A DNA stretch of 33,430 bases from Desulfobacteraceae bacterium (GTDB lineage: Bacteria; Desulfobacterota; Desulfobacteria; Desulfobacterales; JAABSP01), in NCBI GenBank assembly GCA_011390345.1, contig JAABSP010000057.1, positions 1 through 33,430 on the forward strand, read 5' to 3'. The notes beneath the pieces were generated by a model. It was not told the origin of the DNA. It did no database searches and saw nothing but the letters and a program-made list of their open reading frames with translations. This document shows positions 6,620 through 15,068 of this stretch, piece after piece (position 1 is the first letter of the stretch; each line of letters starts with the position of its first letter). A program made the translations under genes and the position numbers.

Positions 6620-8011
6620 ATGGCAACCCCAGAGAACACCTACGACGTCATCATCGTCGGCGGGGGCCCGGCCGGCCTCTTTGCCGCATATTATCTCTGC
6701 GAGCATTCCGATCTTTCGGTCCTCGTCATCGAGAAGGGAAAGCCGCCCCTCAAAAGGAAATGTCCGGTCAATACCACCCACAACTGCCGGGGCTGCCACC
6801 CTTGCAACATCCTCTGCGGCATCGGCGGCGCGGGGCTCTTTTCGGACGGAAAACTCAACTACATCCATAAGCTGGGAAAGACCGACCTCACCCAGTTCAT
6901 GCCCCGATCCGAATCCCAGGCCCTGATCGACGAGACCGAGGCGATCTTCAACCGCTTTGGGATGGACGGGCCTGTCTATCCCACGGATATGGAAAAGGCA
7001 AAAGAGATCCGCAAGCAGGCCAAGCGCTACGGCGTGGATCTTCTCATCATCAAACAGAAGCACCTGGGAAGCGATTCCCTGCCCGGCTACATCGCGCAGA
7101 TGGCCGAGTATATCCAATCCAAAGGCGTAGTCTTTCAAACCTCTGAAGAAGCAGAGAATCTCATTACCAAAGATGGCGCAGTGGAAGGGATCATCACGGA
7201 CAAGGGAACCTATCATGCCCCCAAAGTGATCCTTGCCCCGGGCCGGGTCGGTGCGGACTGGGTGGCGCGGATCGCGGAGAAGAACGGCATTGGCCTCTCC
7301 CACCGGGGCATCGAAGTGGGGGTGCGGGTGGAGGTGCATAACGATATCATGCAGGACCTCTGCGACGTCATCTATGACCCCACCTTCTTCATCCAGACCC
7401 AGAAGTACGACGACAGCACCCGGACCTTCTGCACCAACCACGGCGGCTTTGTCTCACAGGAGAGCTACCGGCACTTTGTCTGCGTCAACGGCCATGCCTA
7501 CCGGGACCGGAAATCGGAGAACACCAACTTCGCGTTCCTCTCCAAGGTGGTGCTGACCGAACCAGTCACCGACAACCAGGCCTATGGCGAGGCCATCGGC
7601 AACCTGGCATCGCTCATCGGTGGAAAGAAGCCGATCCTACAGCGGCTCGGGGATCTCAAGCGGGGCAGAAGAAGCACCTGGAACCGGGTCCGCAAGGGTT
7701 ATATCGAGCCGACCCTCACCCATGCGGTCTGCGGAGACATCGCAATGGCCCTGCCGGAACGGATCGTCCGGAACCTGGCCGAAGGGCTGGAGAAGCTCAA
7801 CTGCGTGGTCCCGGGGGTCTCCAATGACGAAACCCTGCTCTATGCACCCGAGATCAAATTCTTTGCCACACAGGTGGAGACGGACAATCATCTCCAGACC
7901 CGGATCAAAGGCATGTATGTGGCCGGCGACGGGCCCGGGGTCGCGGGAAACATCGTCTCGGCAAGCGCGACCGGGCTCATTCCCGCAAAGGCCATTGTCG
8001 CGGGAACCTGA
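6620..8011 (+). CDS. NAD(P)/FAD-dependent dehydrogenase (COG2509 type)
   Basis: A 463-aa flavoprotein. A classical FAD dinucleotide-binding motif opens the protein (DVIIVGGGPAGLFAAYYL, about residues 9-26), ending with the acidic VIEKG. A Cys-rich segment follows (CPVNTTHNCRGCHPCNILCG, about 50-70), where the pattern CxxCxxC could hold a metal or redox disulfide. Near the C-terminus GMYVAGDGPGVAGNIVSASATG is the second FAD-contact motif. This matches the uncharacterised FAD-dependent dehydrogenase family COG2509; substrate is unknown. A large perfect palindrome begins at its stop codon. The next gene follows by 44 bp on the same strand, so the palindrome lies between the two. Confidence 0.88.
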   Translation: MATPENTYDVIIVGGGPAGLFAAYYLCEHSDLSVLVIEKGKPPLKRKCPVNTTHNCRGCHPCNILCGIGGAGLFSDGKLNYIHKLGKTDLTQFMPRSESQALIDETEAIFNRFGMDGPVYPTDMEKAKEIRKQAKRYGVDLLIIKQKHLGSDSLPGYIAQMAEYIQSKGVVFQTSEEAENLITKDGAVEGIITDKGTYHAPKVILAPGRVGADWVARIAEKNGIGLSHRGIEVGVRVEVHNDIMQDLCDVIYDPTFFIQTQKYDDSTRTFCTNHGGFVSQESYRHFVCVNGHAYRDRKSENTNFAFLSKVVLTEPVTDNQAYGEAIGNLASLIGGKKPILQRLGDLKRGRRSTWNRVRKGYIEPTLTHAVCGDIAMALPERIVRNLAEGLEKLNCVVPGVSNDETLLYAPEIKFFATQVETDNHLQTRIKGMYVAGDGPGVAGNIVSASATGLIPAKAIVAGT

Positions 8012-8037
8012 GTGCGCAAAATCGATTTTGCGCACTC
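8010..8037. repeat. 28-bp perfect palindrome at the dehydrogenase stop codon
   Basis: The 14-nt arm GAGTGCGCAAAATC is followed immediately by its exact reverse complement. The stop codon TGA (8009-8011) lies at its left edge. A partial further copy of the arm (AGTGCGCTCC) is at 8044-8053. No T-run follows, so it is not a standard intrinsic terminator. Possible roles are an RNA processing or stabilising hairpin, or a dimeric protein site. Confidence 0.8.
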
Positions 8038-8055
8038 CGAAAAAGTGCGCTCCCC

Positions 8056-8922
8056 ATGAAAGGAGACATGCATCCGATTATAAAAGATCCTTGGGATCTG
8101 AAAAATCATATCCTCAAAACCCTCGCGGAAAAGGGAAGGCCCGAGATCCTTTTTCCGGAAAACGGGTTTGAAAAAAAGGCGATCCCCTCATCGGTGATGT
8201 TCCTGCTGGGCCAGGAGTGCGGGGGAGGCCGATTCGATCCCTGTCTGGTGTTGAACAAGCGCTCCCAGCGTGTGCGCCAGCCCGGAGATCTCTGCTGCCC
8301 TGGCGGCGGAGTTGAGCCCTGTTATGACTTTTACCTTTCAAAGATCCTCTCCCTTCCTCTCCTTCCGTCGGCGCGGTGGCCCTACTGGCGGCAGTGGCGG
8401 AGAAGATGGCCCAACCGAGCCCGTAAATTGGCGCTGCTGCTGGCCACGGGCCTTCGGGAGAGCTATGAGGAGATGCGGCTCAACCCTTTCCATGTCCGAT
8501 TTCTCGGGGGCCTTCCCCCCCAGCGGCTGATCCTCTTCTATCGATCCATCTATCCGATGGTGGGCTGGTTATCCCCAAAAGCAAGATTCATTCCAAACTG
8601 GGAGGTGGAGCAAATCGTCCGGATTCCCCTGCGCCACCTGCTGGACCCAAGCCGGTATGCGAGCTATCGCGTAACCTATGTGGGGCAGGAGGATCAACGG
8701 CAGGATGATTTCCCCTGTTTTGTCCACACCCGAGATGAGAGAACCGAGATCCTCTGGGGCGCGACCTACCGGATCACCGCGGCATTTCTGGATATCGTCT
8801 TCGACTTCCGGCCGCCCCCCCTACACAACCTTCCGGTGATCGCGGGCAGCCTGCGGAAAGCCTATTTTGCAAACCCCAGAGAGAGGGCACTGGCCGAACA
8901 GGCCCGAGACGAGTTTGAATAG
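8056..8922 (+). CDS. Nudix hydrolase family protein (CoA pyrophosphatase-like)
   Basis: A 288-aa protein resembling the NUDT7/CoAse branch: RVRQPGDLCCPGGGVEP corresponds to the usual GQISFPGG-type segment, and LRESYEEMRL to the REUxEE core that binds divalent metal. The two halves are separated by about 45 residues (an Arg/Trp-rich stretch including PYWRQWRRRWPNRARK), instead of the normal spacing. The terminal Gly of the Nudix box is Arg. Family members hydrolyse NDP-X compounds such as CoA or ADP-ribose. Here the insertion makes activity uncertain. Start may be 8056, or ATG 8068, which has AGGAG only 2 nt ahead. It converges on the yihY-like gene (16 bp between stops). Confidence 0.75.
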   Translation: MKGDMHPIIKDPWDLKNHILKTLAEKGRPEILFPENGFEKKAIPSSVMFLLGQECGGGRFDPCLVLNKRSQRVRQPGDLCCPGGGVEPCYDFYLSKILSLPLLPSARWPYWRQWRRRWPNRARKLALLLATGLRESYEEMRLNPFHVRFLGGLPPQRLILFYRSIYPMVGWLSPKARFIPNWEVEQIVRIPLRHLLDPSRYASYRVTYVGQEDQRQDDFPCFVHTRDERTEILWGATYRITAAFLDIVFDFRPPPLHNLPVIAGSLRKAYFANPRERALAEQARDEFE

Positions 8923-8938
8923 CCTTAAATCGGGAGGA

Positions 8939-10273
8939 TCAGATATCGGTGAGATGATGATTGGCCGATGATTGCTGGATCTCCTTTCTGAACTGCTCCA
9001 AAGAATTGGAGAGCACCTTCATCTCTTGGGTCTGGCGCAGTGGGATCTCTTCGGTGCCGTGATGATCCAGGGTATCGAGAATATAGCTGATGGTGAACAT
9101 CCGGATATCTTTTGCCGGCTGATACGAGACAACCCCTTCTTCCTCACCGAGAACTTCCGACAGTATCCCGGCCTCTGCAAAATCTTCCAGGATGCTTTTC
9201 ACCGGATGGTGCGGGCTCTCCAGGAGATTGGCCAGATCGTAGAGGGTCATGGCCGGCTCTCCCTTTTGGAAGGCACGGGTGATCAGGTGCATGATCCGCA
9301 GCGCGAGCAGGCTCCGGAATGCGGGGCTGATGGGCGCTGCTTTGGGCCTGAACTCGTATGTGTCGGCATTCTGAAAGGCAAATGAGAGCTGTGCCCCCAG
9401 CAGGAGGATCATCCAGCTCAACTGGAGCCAGACCAGAAAGAGGGGCAGCGCGGCAAAACTTCCGTAGATCGCATTGTAGCTGGCAACCCCTACCTGAAAC
9501 CGGATATAGGCCCACTGGGCCCCCTGATACAGGGTTCCGCCGACCACGCCGCCGAATATGGCCGCGGCAAAAGGAACGGCCGTATTGGGAATGATGATGT
9601 AGATCAGCGTCAGCAGAATCCAGAAGAGTACATAGGGGATCAGCTTAAGCAGAAAGAAGATGAAGGGGTTGAAGAGCATCAGCAAAGAGACGTCCTCTGC
9701 GATCCGGGTCACTTGCGCGGTGATATAGACGTTGAGGCTGCCGGACAGAATCAGGATCACCACAAAAAGAAACATGATGGTCATATAGTCGCTGAGGCGC
9801 CGGCGCCAGGAGCGCTGTGTCGGAACCTCCCAGATCATGTTGATCGATGTTTCGATATGGCTCATCACTTTGATCAGAGACCAGAACAGCACCAGCAGGC
9901 CGATTCCGGCAATGGCGCCGCCCTTGGTCTGATCCAGCATGTTGCGGGCCATCATTGTCACCCGGGCAAAAAGATTCTCCTGTCCCAGAAAATAGGGCGA
10001 GATCTGCTCTTCCAGTACCTTTTCGAACCCGAACCCCTTGGCGATGCCGAAGGCCATCGCCAGCAGAGGGACCACTGAAAGGATCGTATAAAAGGTGAGG
10101 GCAGATGCCCGCACCGGGCAGTCTTTGCGGATAAAGCCCCGGACCGCTAAAATCAGTATCCGCAGCAGCTTCAGGAAGTAGGATCTCCTTTTGGAAAGCT
10201 CCTGCCTCCGGATCTGCCAGACCCCCTCCTGGAGGAAATTTCGGCCATTTTGGAATTTTTCTCGTAAATTCAA
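8939..10273 (-). CDS. YihY/BrkB family inner-membrane protein
   Basis: A 444-aa protein. The region about residues 35-300 has six hydrophobic segments typical of the YihY/virulence factor BrkB family (formerly misnamed ribonuclease BN). It includes the signature DCPVRASALTFYTILSVVPLLA and the later SYNAIYGSFAALPLFLVWLQLSW. A soluble C-terminal region (about 320-430) looks like a winged-helix/MarR-like domain (LYDLANLLESPHHPVKSILEDFAEAGIL), a common extension in this family. Transport substrate is unknown. A small ORF lies 23 bp upstream on the same strand and may form an operon with it. Confidence 0.88.
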   Translation of the reverse strand: MNLREKFQNGRNFLQEGVWQIRRQELSKRRSYFLKLLRILILAVRGFIRKDCPVRASALTFYTILSVVPLLAMAFGIAKGFGFEKVLEEQISPYFLGQENLFARVTMMARNMLDQTKGGAIAGIGLLVLFWSLIKVMSHIETSINMIWEVPTQRSWRRRLSDYMTIMFLFVVILILSGSLNVYITAQVTRIAEDVSLLMLFNPFIFFLLKLIPYVLFWILLTLIYIIIPNTAVPFAAAIFGGVVGGTLYQGAQWAYIRFQVGVASYNAIYGSFAALPLFLVWLQLSWMILLLGAQLSFAFQNADTYEFRPKAAPISPAFRSLLALRIMHLITRAFQKGEPAMTLYDLANLLESPHHPVKSILEDFAEAGILSEVLGEEEGVVSYQPAKDIRMFTISYILDTLDHHGTEEIPLRQTQEMKVLSNSLEQFRKEIQQSSANHHLTDI

Positions 10274-10296
10274 TATCCATATCTTCCACAGTAATG

Positions 10297-10611
10297 TTAC
10301 ACAAGCCTCCGAAGCATCCGGATCAGCCCATGATACGGGTCCGCATCCTCGATTCGACGCCCCGGAAGAACCCCAAACTCATCCAGCATGAAAAAATCCG
10401 AAAATGAATCCTTTACAAGGAGCATGGGATTGGCTAAATAATCTTCAGGAAGAGAGAGCGAACCAAAGGTGAAATCGAGGCTATAGGGCTTGAGACTGAT
10501 ACCTTTGATCCTCGGTTGAGAGGGGATGGCCATGGATGCTTGCTGTTCTTCCCATAATCTGTTCTGCCGAAAAAAATGTTTACAAAGAATACCGGTTCCG
10601 ATATAGTGCAT
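10297..10611 (-). CDS. Hypothetical protein (104 aa) upstream of yihY-like gene
   Basis: A 104-aa frame with balanced composition (FGSLSLPEDYLANPMLLVKDSFSDFFMLDEFGVLPG) that reads like a real protein, ending in a basic helix (LIRMLRRLV). No family recognised, no signal peptide. The start is uncertain: no clear ribosome binding site precedes ATG 10611, and an internal ATG (MAIPSQPRIKG) is an alternative. It is divergent from the large repeat protein at 10674. Confidence 0.45.
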   Translation of the reverse strand: MHYIGTGILCKHFFRQNRLWEEQQASMAIPSQPRIKGISLKPYSLDFTFGSLSLPEDYLANPMLLVKDSFSDFFMLDEFGVLPGRRIEDADPYHGLIRMLRRLV

Positions 10612-10673
10612 TGTCTATGAATATCAGTACATAAGTCAATTGTTTTTTTGCTAAATTTTTTAAAGGGGATTTT

Positions 10674-12737
10674 ATGGCAAAAACGACTTCCAAGAAAAAG
10701 GGCACGACCAAGAAGAAGACGACGACCAAGAGCACAGCTAAGAAGAAGACAACAACCTCAACCCCCAAAAGTACAAAGGCAAAATCGACAGCCGCGCAGA
10801 AGAAGCCTGCCGCCAAGAAGAAGCCGACGATCAAAGAGCTTTTGGCAAAGAAGTTCGACACCTGGCAGCCGGAAACGCTATATGCGCCTCCGGCAGACGA
10901 TCCCGCGCAGAAGGAGGCGGTTGCTGCCCCCCCATTTGTGCCGAAGGAGATGGCAGAAGAGGTCCGGCCTCTGCTCTTCAAAAAGTTTGACCTGAGCGAG
11001 GGGGAACCGTCGCCCAAAAAGGCCGAGGCCCCCGCCAAAGAGAAGGCGGAGAAGAAAGCGCCGGAGCCCCGGAAAAAGGAGGAACCGGCCCCACAGAAAA
11101 AAGAGGAGAAGGCGCCGAAGATCGTCTCCCAGAGGGAGCTGCTTCAGAAAAAATTCGGCGCGTGGAAGCCCTCTTCTCCGTTCAAGCCGAACCCGCCGGT
11201 CCTAAAGGATCAAACTGCGCCGCCATTTGCGGATGGTGAGGATGGGGAGCGTATCCGCTCTCTTCTCATGAAGAAGTTCGATCTCAGCGATGCAGCGCCG
11301 GTTGAGCCGACACCGCCGCCAGAGGCCGAAGCCCCGCCGCGGGAAGAGAAAGCGCCGGTCCAAGCGCCGGAACCGGAAGCCAAAGCCCCGGAACCGGAGG
11401 CCGAACCGCCCAAAGCCGTCTCTCATAGGGAACTGCTTCAGAAGCGATTCGATGCCTGGAAGCCCTCTTCCTTTTTCAAACCAACGCCGCCGGCCCAGCA
11501 GGACTTTACCGCGCCGCCCATTGCGTCAGGCTCGGATGCCGAAAGAATCCGCTCTCTTCTGCTGCAGAAGATAGATCTGAGCGACATTCCGCCCCGGCCC
11601 CCAGCAGCGGAAGTTCCGGAAGCTGAGGTAGTGGATCAGAAGACCGAAGTTCCTGAAGAGGTCAAAACCGCGCCTGGAGAACCGGCTGTGGAAGAGGCCG
11701 TCGAGGAGAAGACCGACGCGGTTCCGGAAGCCGAGGTGGTTGATCAGAAGACCGAAGTTCCTGAAGAAGTCAAGACCGCGCTTGGAGAACCGGCTGTGGA
11801 AGAGGCCGTCGAGGAGAAGACCGACGCGGTTCCGGAAGCCGAGGTAGTGGATCAGAAGACCGAAGTTCCAGAAGAGGTCAAGACCGCGCCTGGGGAACCG
11901 GCTGTGGAAGAGGCCGTTGAGGAGAAGACCGACGCGGTTCCGGAAGCCGAGGTGGTGAATCAGAAGACCGAGGTTCCAGAAGAGGTCAAGACCGCGCCTG
12001 GGGAACCGGCTGTGGAAGAAGTGGTCGAGGAGAAGAAGGCGGAACAAGCAGAAGAAGATGTTGAAACCAGAGAAGCAGTACCTCCCCCAACCGTTAAGAA
12101 AGGATCGGATCCGATGGAAACCACGATGAAATTCTTTGCGGCCTGTCTTGCTGTTGTCTTTGCACTGATCCTCTGGGCCAGCTTCTCCAATGCTTCCAAA
12201 TACTATCTGGTCCCGGTTGATCAGGGCATGGAGATCTGGAAAGGCAGTTTCGCACCGCTGGGAAAAGAGCGGGTTGTCCGTCTTCCCGATGTCAGCGCGC
12301 CTGGAGCCATTCAGCCGGTCTACAGCCGGGAAGAGGTCTATCCGCTCGCGTTCGACTATTATATCAACAAAGCCGATGCCATTCTCGTGGCCCCGGGCAC
12401 ACCGAACTACGATGCAGTCGAGAAGAATCTGAATCGAGCCGTGGATTATTCGACAAAAGGCAATGCAAAGCTGGCCTTCTCAAAAATGAAGGATCTCCGG
12501 CTGATCATCCTCATGAACAAAGCCGATATCGCAGCAACGCGGGGCACCGAAGCCGGTCTCAAAGAGGCGCTTGCCTACCTGGAGCAGGCCGCGGCCTTTG
12601 ACGGAAATGATCTGCTCGATCTCAAGCGGACCAGCAAAGCTGAACTGATCGAAAGGAAGATCGAGGGAATCCGGTCCATGCTGCAGAATGTCCAGCAGCC
12701 CCCGGCCCTTGTTCCGGAGCCGACTCCTGCATCCTGA
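10674..12737 (+). CDS. Large repeat-rich single-pass membrane protein with Lys-rich N-terminus
   Basis: A 687-aa mosaic, with AAAGGGG upstream as ribosome binding site. Residues 1-50 are a histone-H1-like Lys/Thr/Ala tail. Three related modules follow, at about 52-110, 151-209 and 249-307. Each has ELLxKKFDxWxP, a Pro-rich spacer with APPF, and RxLLxKKFDLSD, separated by Pro/Glu/Ala linkers. Residues 314-457 are four near-identical 36-residue acidic repeats (VPEAEVVDQKTEVPEEV...). A transmembrane segment lies at about 485-507 (FFAACLAVVFALILWASF). The remaining 180 residues are a folded, probably periplasmic, TPR-like helical domain. The basic and acidic zones should lie in the cytoplasm. Function unknown; a scaffold tying a polyanion such as DNA to the membrane is conceivable. 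A strong terminator follows. Confidence 0.8.
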   Translation: MAKTTSKKKGTTKKKTTTKSTAKKKTTTSTPKSTKAKSTAAQKKPAAKKKPTIKELLAKKFDTWQPETLYAPPADDPAQKEAVAAPPFVPKEMAEEVRPLLFKKFDLSEGEPSPKKAEAPAKEKAEKKAPEPRKKEEPAPQKKEEKAPKIVSQRELLQKKFGAWKPSSPFKPNPPVLKDQTAPPFADGEDGERIRSLLMKKFDLSDAAPVEPTPPPEAEAPPREEKAPVQAPEPEAKAPEPEAEPPKAVSHRELLQKRFDAWKPSSFFKPTPPAQQDFTAPPIASGSDAERIRSLLLQKIDLSDIPPRPPAAEVPEAEVVDQKTEVPEEVKTAPGEPAVEEAVEEKTDAVPEAEVVDQKTEVPEEVKTALGEPAVEEAVEEKTDAVPEAEVVDQKTEVPEEVKTAPGEPAVEEAVEEKTDAVPEAEVVNQKTEVPEEVKTAPGEPAVEEVVEEKKAEQAEEDVETREAVPPPTVKKGSDPMETTMKFFAACLAVVFALILWASFSNASKYYLVPVDQGMEIWKGSFAPLGKERVVRLPDVSAPGAIQPVYSREEVYPLAFDYYINKADAILVAPGTPNYDAVEKNLNRAVDYSTKGNAKLAFSKMKDLRLIILMNKADIAATRGTEAGLKEALAYLEQAAAFDGNDLLDLKRTSKAELIERKIEGIRSMLQNVQQPPALVPEPTPAS
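11613..12044 (+). repeat. Tandem array of four 108-bp units inside the membrane protein gene
   Basis: Units start at 11613, 11721, 11829 and 11937, each exactly 108 bp (36 codons), with few substitutions. The 3' end of the last unit diverges (VVEEKKAEQ). The near-identity at synonymous positions points to recent expansion. Confidence 0.9.
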
Positions 12738-12750
12738 TTTTTGAACCATC

Positions 12751-12802
12751 TCCGATCTGGTAATCCACCGATTTTATAATCGGAATGGATTACCGGATCG
12801 GA
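12751..12802. repeat. Long imperfect hairpin downstream of the repeat protein
   Basis: TCCGATCTGGTAATCCA pairs with TGGATTACCGGATCGGA (17 bp, one G-U), and an inner CCGATT/AATCGG stem has a TTAT loop and a two-base bulge. No T-run follows. It may stabilise the transcript end or be a small mobile palindromic repeat. Confidence 0.7.
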
Positions 12803-12823
12803 CAGCCTCAGCAGATTCCAATA

Positions 12824-12869
12824 AAGCAGCTTTGAGGGGAAAACCTTCCTCCTGAAGCTGCTTTTTTTT
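12824..12869 (+). terminator. Rho-independent terminator
   Basis: A perfect 9-bp stem, AAGCAGCTT (12824-12832) with AAGCTGCTT (12855-12863), is followed by a T-run through 12869. It would end the transcript of the repeat-rich membrane protein. Confidence 0.85.
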
Positions 12870-13185
12870 GTTCTCCTCTTTGGATCGCCATCCCAACATC
12901 ATCCGAATATTTTTCAGCAACTGCTGAAATCTCAGTGGCTCAGATTTTCTCTCTTGCCAATCCCTTCCAAAAAAGAGACATTACCAAAAGGATCGATCTT
13001 TTTCAAAATGAGAATAGCGAGAATGGGTGATGTTTCTGAAAAAGTTTTTATTGACGATCCATCGATTTTCAGAGAGATTGAGAAGGAAAGCCCGGATGAT
13101 CCCTTGATTATAGAGAGAGGGACCGATGCATTGCCGCATCGAGAGAGCTAATGAGGACCGAGAGCAAAAACCGGAGGAAAAAACG
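12870..13185. other. Intergenic region upstream of the YfbK-like gene
   Basis: About 316 bp without a gene I can support. A 65-codon plus-strand frame (12954-13151) has no clear ribosome binding site and no recognised similarity. A small hairpin (TTTCAGC, loop AACT, GCTGAAA at 12912-12929) is present. The promoter of the downstream gene is probably here, but no convincing hexamer pair stands out. Confidence 0.5.
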
Positions 13186-14769
13186 ATGAAAAAACTGTGG
13201 ATTCTTGGGGGAATGTTGGTGCTTATGGCCATTGCCGCGTGTGGCCGTGATAATATGATGCTCGATGCGGAAAAGGCTTCCGCTCCCGCGGGTGCGATAC
13301 AGCCGATGGCGCTTACCGCAGCAGAACCGGGTCCTCAGCAGGAGATGAACACCGAATCCTATGAATACCTCCCGGAAAACGAATTCCTCCGGGTGAGCCA
13401 AAATCCGCTCTCTACCTTCTCCATCGATGTGGATACGGCCTCCTATGCCAACATCCGCCGCTTTATCCGCCAGGGAAAACTCCCCCCCAAGGATGCAGTG
13501 CGCATCGAGGAGATGGTCAACTATTTTGTCTATGATTATCCCGATCCCATTGGTGATTATCCCATTGCCATCAGCACAGAAGCGGCCGAGTGCCCTTGGA
13601 CCCCGATGCATCGACTGCTGCGGATCGGTCTGGCCGCAGAGGAGATGCCGAAGATAGCGACAAAGCCGAGCAATCTCGTCTTTCTGCTCGATGTCTCCGG
13701 CTCCATGAATGATCCGGACAAGCTCCCCCTGCTGAAGCGGGCCATGAAGATGCTGGTGCAGAATCTCGATGAGAAAGACCGGGTCGCGATTGCCGTCTAT
13801 GCCGGGGCATCGGGGCTGGTGCTGCCCTCCACCACCTGCCAGCCGGAGAACAAGGTCTATATCCTCTCTGCCCTGGAGGAACTCTCGGCCGGCGGCACCA
13901 CCCACGGCAGCGAGGGCATTAAGCTGGCCTATGATGTGGTGCAGAAGAACTTCATTCCCGATGGCATCAACCGGGTCATTCTGGCAACGGACGGCGATTT
14001 CAATGTCGGCGTCACAAACGAAGGGGATCTGGTGCGCCTCATCCAGGAGAAGGCCAAAACCGGCATCTTTTTGACGATCCTCGGCTTTGGCACTGGGAAT
14101 CTCAAGGATTCGACGATGGAAAAGCTCGCGAATAAGGGCAACGGCAACTACGGCTATATCGACACCATCACAGAGGCCAAGAAGATGCTGGTGGATCAGA
14201 TGGGCGGAACTCTTGTCACGGTGGCCAAGGACGTAAAGATCCAGGTGGAGTTCAATCCTGCGCAGGTGGCGGCCTACCGGCTCATCGGCTATGAAAACCG
14301 GCTGCTGAAGGATCAGGATTTCAACGATGACACCAAAGACGCGGGAGAGATGGGATCAGGCCACACCGTGACGGCACTCTATGAGTTGGTGCCGGCCGGC
14401 GTAGAGATGGAAATCCCGGGCACGGACCCGCTCAAGTATCAAAAAGCCTCCGATCTGAGCAATGCGGCCGACAGCGGAGAGCTGCTGACGGTGAAACTCC
14501 GGTACAAGAGACCGGACGCGGATGCCAGCAAGCTGCTCAATCTTGCGGTCAAGGATGTTGGGCTCGATTTTGAAAACACCGGGGAGGATTTCAAATTTGC
14601 AGCGGCTGTTGCAGGATTCGGCATGATGCTGCGGGATTCCCGGTTCAAAGGAGGGCTCACCTATGATGGGATCATCGAGATGGCAAGATCGGGGAAGGGG
14701 GAGGATCCTTATGGGTATCGGGCCGAGTTTATTTCTCTGGTGCAGACGGCTAAGGAGCTGGATCAATAA
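13186..14769 (+). CDS. YfbK-type von Willebrand factor A lipoprotein
   Basis: A 527-aa exported lipoprotein. The signal peptide MKKLWILGGMLVLMAIAACG has a lipobox with the acylated Cys at residue 19. An N-terminal YfbK-type region follows (LSTFSIDVDTASYANIRRFI, VRIEEMVNYFVYDYP). The VWA domain begins at about residue 160: MIDAS DVSGSMN, with later Thr in GGTTHGS and Asp in ATDGDFNVGV completing the metal site. The C-terminal part matches the DUF3520-like tail of YfbK proteins. I chose ATG 13186 because GGAGG lies seven bases upstream and a signal peptide starts there. Role is presumably metal-dependent protein binding at the cell envelope; partner unknown. Confidence 0.92.
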   Translation: MKKLWILGGMLVLMAIAACGRDNMMLDAEKASAPAGAIQPMALTAAEPGPQQEMNTESYEYLPENEFLRVSQNPLSTFSIDVDTASYANIRRFIRQGKLPPKDAVRIEEMVNYFVYDYPDPIGDYPIAISTEAAECPWTPMHRLLRIGLAAEEMPKIATKPSNLVFLLDVSGSMNDPDKLPLLKRAMKMLVQNLDEKDRVAIAVYAGASGLVLPSTTCQPENKVYILSALEELSAGGTTHGSEGIKLAYDVVQKNFIPDGINRVILATDGDFNVGVTNEGDLVRLIQEKAKTGIFLTILGFGTGNLKDSTMEKLANKGNGNYGYIDTITEAKKMLVDQMGGTLVTVAKDVKIQVEFNPAQVAAYRLIGYENRLLKDQDFNDDTKDAGEMGSGHTVTALYELVPAGVEMEIPGTDPLKYQKASDLSNAADSGELLTVKLRYKRPDADASKLLNLAVKDVGLDFENTGEDFKFAAAVAGFGMMLRDSRFKGGLTYDGIIEMARSGKGEDPYGYRAEFISLVQTAKELDQ

Positions 14770-14831
14770 ATAATTTTACGATAATAATCATCGAGATTGA
14801 TCTCGGCCGCATATGAATGGAGGGATGCAAT

Positions 14832-15068
14832 ATGGAAGAAATCATTGAAGTTTTTTTTGATGGTCATGTATTCAAACCGATTGGGAAGGTTGATCTGCTG
14901 CCGAATCGGCAATACAGATTACATATAGAAAAAAATCAAAAACATTTTGAAGATGCTTTTGATGTGTTGGAAAGGTTGACCGGAACTGTCGAAGGCCCTG
15001 AAGATTGGGCACTGAATCATGATCATTATCTCTATGGTAAACTGCTAAATAAAGAGTCAGATGAGTAA
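14832..15068 (+). CDS. Antitoxin (DUF104/AF2212-like) of a PIN toxin module
   Basis: A 78-aa protein starting MEEIIEVFFDGHVFKPIGKVDL, the short beta-rich N-terminus typical of DUF104-like antitoxins. A C-terminal LTGTVEGPEDWALNHDHYLYG motif is common in antitoxins paired with PIN toxins. GGAGGG at 14819-14824 favours ATG 14832 over ATG 14817. Its stop overlaps the start of the PIN gene (15061) by eight bases, a typical coupled arrangement. The downstream toxin is broken, so this antitoxin is probably an orphan. Confidence 0.75.
   Translation: MEEIIEVFFDGHVFKPIGKVDLLPNRQYRLHIEKNQKHFEDAFDVLERLTGTVEGPEDWALNHDHYLYGKLLNKESDE

Noticed and set aside
11613-12044. CRISPR array
   Set aside because: The units are contiguous 108-bp coding repeats without unique spacers.
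11526-12047. Minus-strand repetitive frame opposite the 108-bp array
   Set aside because: The repeats follow from the tandem array on the plus strand. The sense strand has the ribosome binding site and continuous gene.
12954-13151. 65-codon ORF before the YfbK-like gene
   Set aside because: No ribosome binding site, no recognised family, and it overlaps the likely promoter and leader region.
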